Source: Rotaria socialis
Lineage: Eukaryota > Rotifera > Eurotatoria > Philodinida > Philodinidae
Direction: 5' to 3'
Assembly (NCBI GenBank): GCA_905331475.1
Contig: CAJNYU010000428.1
Coordinates: forward strand, 13,220-77,219
Length of the DNA: 64,000 bases
Shown: positions 56,851 through 64,000 of the stretch, one piece after another
How the letters are laid out: every line of letters begins with the position of its first letter
Position numbering within the stretch: position 1 is the first letter of the stretch
Made by a program: the position numbers and the translations under genes
The notes under the pieces: generated by a model
Told to the model about the DNA's origin: nothing
The model's database searches: none
What the model saw: only the letters and a program-made list of their open reading frames with translations

Positions 56851-58073
56851 TTAATTTTTGTAATTTCGAGGATTCAAAGCATCGAGTACTTGTTCGAGAT
56901 CGCCTTTTTTCGACTTAGCCAATTCAGTCAGTACACCATTGGAATCGACAAAACCCATCGATGTCATGAGCTCAACACATTTTTCAATCTGTGTTTGATC
57001 TTCAGCTGCCGTAGGTGTTGGATGTCGAAACATCGGAGCAAATATAGTTTGAAGCTGTTCCATTAAATCATTTAATGGTGGAGAAGCAGTCGAAGTTGTT
57101 GTTATTGGCTCATTTTCTTTTGCTGTTGTTATTGGTACTTCTTCGTTTTTCTTGTTGGATTTTGATTCTTCTTTTTGTTTGCCAACGGCACAATCACATT
57201 TAATACCGAACGATGTGAGAACTTCACGGACAGCTCTACCAACATTATCAAGTGAAATCATTTCATTCACAGGTTTATCAGTTTTCAATTGATTTACAAA
57301 ATCCTTGAATGCTTCTCTGTGTAAACATTCGGGTACATGAGTTTCAATCAATTCTGATAATTCTTTTCCTTTGAATATATTGAGAAAATCACTCATTACT
57401 CGTGGCGCACCAAAGTTAGAAGGTCGACATTGTTCTGGCATAAAATGATGTCTACAATGGCGTACACGTCCACCCCGATCATGTTGAAAACCTCGGGTTA
57501 ATTTCAGCATATTATGTTTGGAATGAAGATTTTTATTCGAACAAGTTTGACAAAGATCATAATTGAAACATTCCAAACATCTGAAATCAAATTTTCCCGT
57601 ATTCAAATAAAGTAAATAAATGGACTCTAAAAACTTACTTGTAACGATTACCAATAACAGGACCTTGGCATCCATCACAGACAACACCAATATGAATTGT
57701 AGTATTTTCACTTGCTTGTTCGTGTGTTTTTGATTTTGGTTGGACGAAAATTTTGATCATACCATCGATAGAATAGTTTTTCAATGCTGATTGTAATTCA
57801 GCGTTCGATGAAAATGTAATACGATCATTATCTTCATCGATATATTGTAATATAAATTGTCCTTGAGGATAGTCAGTATTGAATTGTGAAATTTTAGTTT
57901 CCAATGCTTCATACATATCGTTATCCGATGAAATGGTCAACTATTCATAGAAAGATTTTAAAAACTTAATAAATGAATAATGGAAAGCTTACACAAAATC
58001 GACGAATTTCAGGATGTTTTTCATTGCGATCATTGTAATAAACTTTTACAATAATTTGCTGTGTATACGACAT
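56851..58073 (-). CDS. SQSTM1: p62/sequestosome-1-like autophagy receptor
   Basis: Exons 58073-57993, 57940-57639 and 57580-56851 join in frame to give 370 residues (human p62 has 440). Order: PB1 domain at 1-95, with the basic Lys10 and Arg24-Arg25 face and an acidic OPCA-like DEDNDR at 62-67; a ZZ zinc finger at 110-155 (CDGC, CFNYDLCQTC, HSKHNML); a low-complexity middle; and a UBA domain at about 326-370 (CVELMTSMGFVDSNG..LEQVLDALNP). p62 polymerises through PB1, binds ubiquitin through UBA and links cargo to autophagosomes. The usual acidic-W LIR motif is not obvious; FLNI or MEQLQTIF segments could substitute. A CDCAVG segment precedes a Lys/Glu-rich linker. The PB1-ZZ-UBA order makes this call secure at family level. 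Confidence 0.85.
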
Positions 58074-59240
58074 TTTTCTTGTTGTCGGAGTAGTAGGAAA
58101 TTGAATGATCAATCCTATAATGCGATGCCTGTTTTATAGCATACGCATTGCGTTCGATGAATAATCATCACAGACGCAAAAGAATGAAAAAGAACATTGC
58201 ATAAGCTATAGATAAAACACGTTGACGTGTCGTCGTACGCACTCGTACTTATGGAATACATTGGATGGCAGCAACAATAATCACAGTAGAATTACTCATT
58301 TTCAAAATTGTCTATCACGATGACCATGCGTTTTCTTTAAAAAAAACTTAGAACCCCTATCGCAAACGCAATGAATGTAGATGCTCGTTCTTCTTCCTTT
58401 CTGTTGCATTACTTTCAAAAAGCATGTGACTAAGTCGACTCAAAGATTCTAGTCGTTTCTAGAAATAAAATCAAATCATATTGAAAAAATTTCGAATCAT
58501 ATCACACATTATAAAGTAGAACATGACATCAAAATTTATAATATCTCTTCTTTTTTAACTGTGTAAAATGAATAGATTCGAAAAATTTAATTTGATCATC
58601 ATATTTCAATATTACAGTCAGCCTGATCTATGTTTACTAACTAAGACTATCGTCAGCGCTATAAATATTTCTAAAAGAATCAATTGTATTGTAATTAAAT
58701 AGGTTAAGCTTTTTTATGCTGGTGCACTATAAAAATCATTGATAATACATTGCAAAGATAGGTCACTTAATTCATGCACTGTTGAGGATTCCATTGCCAA
58801 GTTTCTCTTTCTTCCTAAAGAGAAATAATCGATGAACTGACAAAGCAACTGGTCATATTAGACAATACTTGGTAGTGAAGCGGAAATGATTAACTTTATA
58901 GGTTTGACAGGAAGAAAAAGAAAACTCGTTTGCGATCAATACTCCATTTGTAACCATTGTGTCCCACCCAGCGGCATCACCAGGAGAGGGGCAAATGGGC
59001 AATTTCCCAGCTCATTCGGAGAGTTGCCCTTTGTATTGTTTATTAGTAAATTTTTGCCCATCAAAATTTTCTTTTTTCCGAGTTGTTTATTTATTTTTGA
59101 ATTAGATAGTTGCTGCATTTTTTTCTTCCATCTGAATCTCACATACACTCTTTGTGTGTTCTTTCTGTAAAGAATTCAGCAAAGAAGAAAAGAGTAGCTT
59201 CTTATATTTTAACTTCTGCATGCTTTTTTGGGTGACTTAC
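58074..59240. other. Intergenic, no supported gene
   Basis: Contains the p62-like promoter region. A patch at 58960-59040 (CCCAGCGGCATCACCAGG..GGGCAAATGGGCAA) resembles, in reverse, 61160-61215 and may be a decayed transposon end. The ORFs here are not supported. Confidence 0.4.
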
Positions 59241-59241
59241 G

Positions 59242-60505
59242 TTTCGTCTCATCTCTTCCGAACACCGGTAAATGTTACCGGGTGTTTGGAAATGAATTTT
59301 GTTCGTAAAAAATTATGACGGGAGTTCGTAAACACCTTTTGTACCGGCGATCGTAATAGACAACAGGACGATCGTAATGTGCTTATTGGACGTTCGGAAT
59401 AGAGTATTTTTGCTATATTTAATGTAATATCTGGAGATCGTAATAAACACCGTCGGCAGTTCAGAAGGAAATTCTAAAGGTGCTTAAACGTGGAGTCCGT
59501 AGAAGAATTTATAAGGATATTCTAATTGCTATAACGACTTTCTGCTCTTATAGACAATAATAGGTTGCATTTTTGATTACATTCATGATTATATAAGTAG
59601 AAGATTATTCTTTCTCTATGTATACTCCTCGTGCTATAGTCTCAGCAGTTGTTTCTAAGGGTATGAGTTGATTAAAAACCAACATTTGTCGAAAGCAACA
59701 GCTGAGCAAGCTGCTCCTAAATCTTATTTACGTTCAACTCCAATATTGAATCGTCTTACGTTAGAGTTAGACCCAGCAATCGTACTACTGCTGCTTCGTC
59801 TTCATCTTGCACATCATCATCTCAATCTGATCTCATTGCTTCAACATAAAAATATAAAAAAATAACAAGGCTCAAAAAACGTGTATATCCATCGAAGAAT
59901 AAATAGAATGAAGATGTAAATTTACACTAGAGTCATGAATATATATATATATATATATATTTATTTATTTTCTTTCAATAAAGTTAGTATCTTGCAACAG
60001 AAAGTATTGAAGGAATAAGGAGAATAATAACTAATACTAGAGTTATTATAGTAAACAGAAGTGCAATCGTAGTTGCTTGAATCCGCCGAAACGTTGACGA
60101 TACGTGATTTTAGGTTGCGACTGTAGCGTATCACTTCATATTTTCTCACATGGAAACAAAACCTGAACATAATACTTGCGAAAATCGTGTCGTCTTTTTT
60201 TTATTACGGTTTCCATGTCTTTCTCATTGCGAACATCCGGACATTCTGATTACGATCTCCAGCCAAATTTTGATGTTCGTAAAGAGAAAAACTTACATGG
60301 AGTTCGGAATTAATTTTGAAAATAGTTTTTTCAATGATTATATCCTATGAAAAAGTCATTGTCAGAATTGATTCTGAACTCCCTGTATTTTTGTTGTAAT
60401 TCATTTACGAACTCCGTTCCGAACACCAACCATGTCTTTTTTCATGTCAGGAGATCGCAAACAAATTAATGTACCGGAGTTCGTAAAAAAGAGGTAAGAC
60501 GAAGT
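59242..60505. mobile_element. 1.26-kb inverted-repeat element with GGAGTTCGTAA words
   Basis: The left end TTTCGTCTCATCTCTTCCGA..CCGGTA (59242-59272) matches the reverse complement of the right end TACCGGAGTTCGTAAA..GAGGTAAGACGAA (60472-60505) with a small length difference. Both ends lead into 250-bp zones rich in GTTCGTAA, GATCGTAA, CGGAGTTC and their complements. The centre holds a short ORF (59668-59865) without recognisable domains and an (AT)n run at 59939-59961. It is non-autonomous; superfamily unassigned. Confidence 0.55.
59939..59961. repeat. (AT)n microsatellite
   Basis: About eleven AT units, followed by TTTATTTATTTT. Confidence 0.9.
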
Positions 60506-63500
60506 GCTATTTTCCCGTTTTTTTCCTTACTCGTCTATGTGTATGTGTGTTAGTATATCAACAGTTTCTACTGAAAGAAGTTTCAGCAAGGGGGAGACTT
60601 TTGATTTTCATAATTTTAAGTGACTTTTGGTAATTCTTAATAATTTTTATCAAATTAAAAGCTACCGGAAATGACTGGAAATTATTGGCAATCACCGAGA
60701 ATCACTGAAAAATCATTTGGCTCACGGATACTTTTTGATGATTTTTGCCTGATTTTGGGTTGATTCAAGTCACTCCCCCCCCCCTGAGTTTTAGTGAATT
60801 ATCGAGAATTAAAAGCTAGTGTCGGTCTAAAATAAAACAAAATAGATTAAGCTGACTTACTGCTGCATACACTCCTAAAGATCTTGATATACACCCCGAG
60901 GAAATATTGAAATTATATACACAAATGCATCAGCGTTGTCTTGATTTTGGTGTTTGAATTTGAAATATAAATGTTATGAACAGAGAGACTGAAAGTAGAC
61001 TAAAGCACACTCGATACAGGCATAAAATCTGAATTTGATGCATATTTGATTTAGGGGACCTTATTTCATTTTTTATGTTATCAGCACTTTGCTGGCCAAA
61101 AACGTTTTGGCGTATCAATAAAAATCTTGCTCATTTTGTCCATCGTGCTTTTCCGACACAATAGAAGTTTGCCCATTGCTCTAAAAATCGTGGTTCCGCC
61201 GCTGGTCACACCATACGAATCGTGCTTTCTTTTCTTTTTAATTAATAATTTTATGATTTTTCGAAGGTTTTTCTTATCACGATGTCACTTCACTTGACTC
61301 CTAACGTAGTTGTTTTGTGGAACTCACGTATATTTTCGAAGAAAATAGTGAGTGTAGGATGAATTGTTAGGTTTTTGCGACTCCCCTGTACCCCACCCCT
61401 CCCCATTACAGACATAAAACATGCAAAAACTAACCCTTATGTGCACTAATTAGAAAAACAAATCGTACAGGTAGATTGCCTATGTTCACCACTACTCATA
61501 TCAGTAATTAAAATCTAGTTTCACTAATTCGATATCATTATAATTAGGATTTAATCTCTAATTAATCTTCAAAATCTGTCGTTTTTATTATTGTAATCCA
61601 TAGTTACGACAATATCGCATATTTTTATTATTACAAACATTAGCAACGAGTGTATGCTACCGCTACAGAAGCTAGCAACTAGTTTATGCTACTATTTAGA
61701 CTCATTACTTCTACCACTTACAATAAACAGGTGAACATTATAATCTTTTTTTCTCACACAAATACCTTAATCTAGAGTTTGAATCCACTTTAGTGTATTT
61801 ACAATTCGCAACTTTTCCATCTACTGGAAAGCTTTTATCAAACTTTCGTTTATGAAAAAATGTATCAATTTCTCACCTGGTGATGCGAAAAAAATATAAA
61901 TTTCTCAACATTCTGTATAACATCTTTGATCAACAACATCGATATCTATATCCCCTAAATACTATTTAAACTATTATCATTCACAATATTTCTCAATGAA
62001 ACCACTAAACACTTCAGCGCACTGACATTTTCTAAAAAACAAATTTTCATATGTTCTCTCTAGTAATATGTTCTATTGATAGATCCAACAAACTTCAAAT
62101 GTCAAGAAAGGTTTTATTATCTTATTTTTGAATAAAATATGATCTCACTACACTGAGAAATAACACTTCTATTTGATCAGTATCTAACTGACCGAAATAT
62201 GTGAGTTCCACATTTTAGTCCCAACGGGGCTGCGCTGAAAAGCTTTCTTGTATTCCCAAGGAAAGAAAGACATGACGATGAATAGTTGATAATAAAATGA
62301 TTTCTCTATTGCTGGATGCAATGCAATGACATTTCTTACGCGATTGAAAATAGTTGTGTCGGGATTCTATCTCAACTACACTATTTTTACACAGTAAGAT
62401 GTAGAATTTTCTTTTTAATGTATTTGCTCAGAAATCAATTATCTAAGTTACTCGCATCACGAGATTCTTAACGATATTAAGTTCCCTATTGTGATGATCT
62501 ATTAAAAGTTTCTCTTGAATAGTAAAAAGGTTGTTCACGTTTTCAGGTATCAACTAGAACGAGCTCTGTTGACATGCTGAGGATCGTTTCCTATTATATC
62601 TTAACTAAAGAGCTTGCAGAAAATAGATTGAAGTTCTGATGAGCGAAATACCTTGAAAGTTAACACATATTAAATTTTTGGGCACCGTGACAAGGAATGG
62701 CGCAGGTGCCAAAGTAAATAAATCATTTTGTATTTCCAAACAAATTAACTTTATTTTACCAGCAAGTAAAATCGTCATGGTCTTCTACTGTGTCGTAAGA
62801 TAATTTCTCATCTCTGTTCATTGAGTTTCCTTGAGATTTCACGATCTTGTTTTTGTTCTGTTCTGTCTACTATCTATATAGATTATGTGATGACTATTAG
62901 TCGATTAACTTGTGACATTTCAAAGACAAATTAATTGTCTTATTCTATTGATAGTTATTGAATCCGATAATCAAGGCTGATCGTTCTTTTTAGTGCTAAG
63001 GAAATACAATTTGCATCAACTTTTTGTTTTGTTTTTACTAGTGCGATTTATTCTTTTTCTTATAATCTCTATAAAATAGAAAGATATTTTCGTACGTCAA
63101 AATCAGTATAGTTTCAATAATTGTGATAAGAATGGAATCATTACAATAGCAAAATACTCATGGAAATGAATTGTAAGCAGTTTTCTAGGTTGGAAAATTT
63201 TTTTTTCTCATGCCCTCAGAAAATGCTCAAGTATTCTGATGTTAGTCGACTAAGTCTCAAGCACATATGGAATGCATCACCAAGCACGTGCTCTCCCGTA
63301 AGTCTACAAAGGTTAGCAATATAAGAAAAATAAACAATTTAATAGCTGATGGAGACCGTAGGGCAACAATAGAAACTTGTAGGTTGTATAATAACAATCT
63401 CTGCTCGATTATTACTTTGTGGCAATGAAAGCGGAATGATTCGTTCGCTGATGTAATACATTACAATTTGGCTGTATATTATTTTACATCGACGCACTTT

Positions 63501-64000
63501 CAACAACTGACAAAACGTGTATCTTCATGCGCTAAGGTAATTTTTTCCTGTTAACTCTTTCGTTAAAATATAATGCATGAAAATTTTCTTAAGTACTAGT
63601 TTTAATGCTCGCAGAACGTACGAAACAATCGGATATCATTAGTAACGCAATGAGATACTTATATCCTGGGTAGCTGTTACTTAATCGATTAATTTCTAGA
63701 AAACTTCAAGTATCATACCAATTAAAAGAGTGAACCTGAAAGCCTCTAAGTCAAAGAAAAATATTTTTAATTGAATGTGGATTGCTTTAGTGCAAAGCCA
63801 CCAAAATGTATCCAACTTTTGCTCGAAAGTCCACATGTAAATATTAAATATTAATCGATGTCACTGTCAACTAAATTTTTTATAACGATAAGATTTAATA
63901 GTATCTCAAAATAACACATAGAAAATCTATATAATTAAAATACCCATGTTAATATAAAACGTATTATTATGTGCGAAAAAAGAAAGATAATAAAAGATAA
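60506..64000. other. 3.5 kb without a supported gene
   Basis: AT-rich with stop-dense frames. 60650-60790 has repeated TCACTGAAAATCA/GGTAATT-like words and a C9 run at about 60777-60784. 61380-61410 is C-rich (CCCCTGTACCCCACCCCTCCCC). No domain-bearing ORF, tRNA or clear inverted repeat was seen. Confidence 0.5.

Noticed and set aside
58886..59170. 94-codon plus ORF as a membrane protein
   Set aside because: Phe-rich from a T-rich tract; the antisense frame is equally open, and the start lies in a decayed repeat.
62190..62240. Possible tRNA-like fold near AGTCCCAACGGGGCTGCGC
   Set aside because: No acceptor stem, anticodon arm or T-loop consensus could be drawn.

Overview
The window looks like nuclear DNA of a bdelloid rotifer. 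This is inferred from AT-rich sequence, genes cut by GT-AG introns mostly about 45-60 bp long, a rotifer-type receiver-like domain of the kind normally fused to ADP-ribosyltransferases, and a dense mix of intact host genes with decayed DNA-transposon relics. No search was run, so the species is not fixed. Splice sites were placed by hand, and the frame was checked across every join except one that is flagged.

Layout. At 1-8.2 kb lies transposon territory: an endonuclease-OTU protease ORF open at the left edge, a Helentron-like 3' end, arrays of short self-complementary words and a broken KDZ-type transposase. At 8.25-11.15 kb is an intact three-exon dynamin-superfamily GTPase on the minus strand. 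From 11.2 to 17.1 kb I see mostly repeats, including a 1.65-kb terminal-inverted-repeat element and an inverted partner of a copy 11 kb away.

At 17.1-28.5 kb is a minus-strand accessory cluster. It holds a single-exon 2262-residue SIR2-NACHT-helical repeat protein built like bacterial anti-phage STAND NTPases, a membrane-anchored pentapeptide-repeat protein, and an orphan receiver-like domain. An AIM24-like fragment and a plus-strand F-box gene follow at 30-34.3 kb.

From 37.4 to 49.2 kb runs a compact minus-strand block: a ten-exon DUF3684 (HSP90-like ATPase fold) gene, a secretory-pathway C2H2 membrane protein, an SLC35-type nucleotide-sugar transporter and an ATP12 assembly factor. From 50 to 54.2 kb the sequence is satellite-like and transposon-derived, with one N at an apparent tandem-copy junction. 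At 54.4-58.1 kb are a secreted M28 aminopeptidase and a p62/SQSTM1-like autophagy receptor. The last 6 kb hold one more inverted-repeat element and no gene I can support.

The conserved genes are ordinary housekeeping functions (mitochondrial ATP synthase assembly, Golgi transport, selective autophagy, secreted peptidase). The most unusual content is the SIR2-NACHT gene and the repeated pattern of transposon-like segments, each saturated with its own short palindromic word. No tRNA, rRNA or CRISPR array was recognised.
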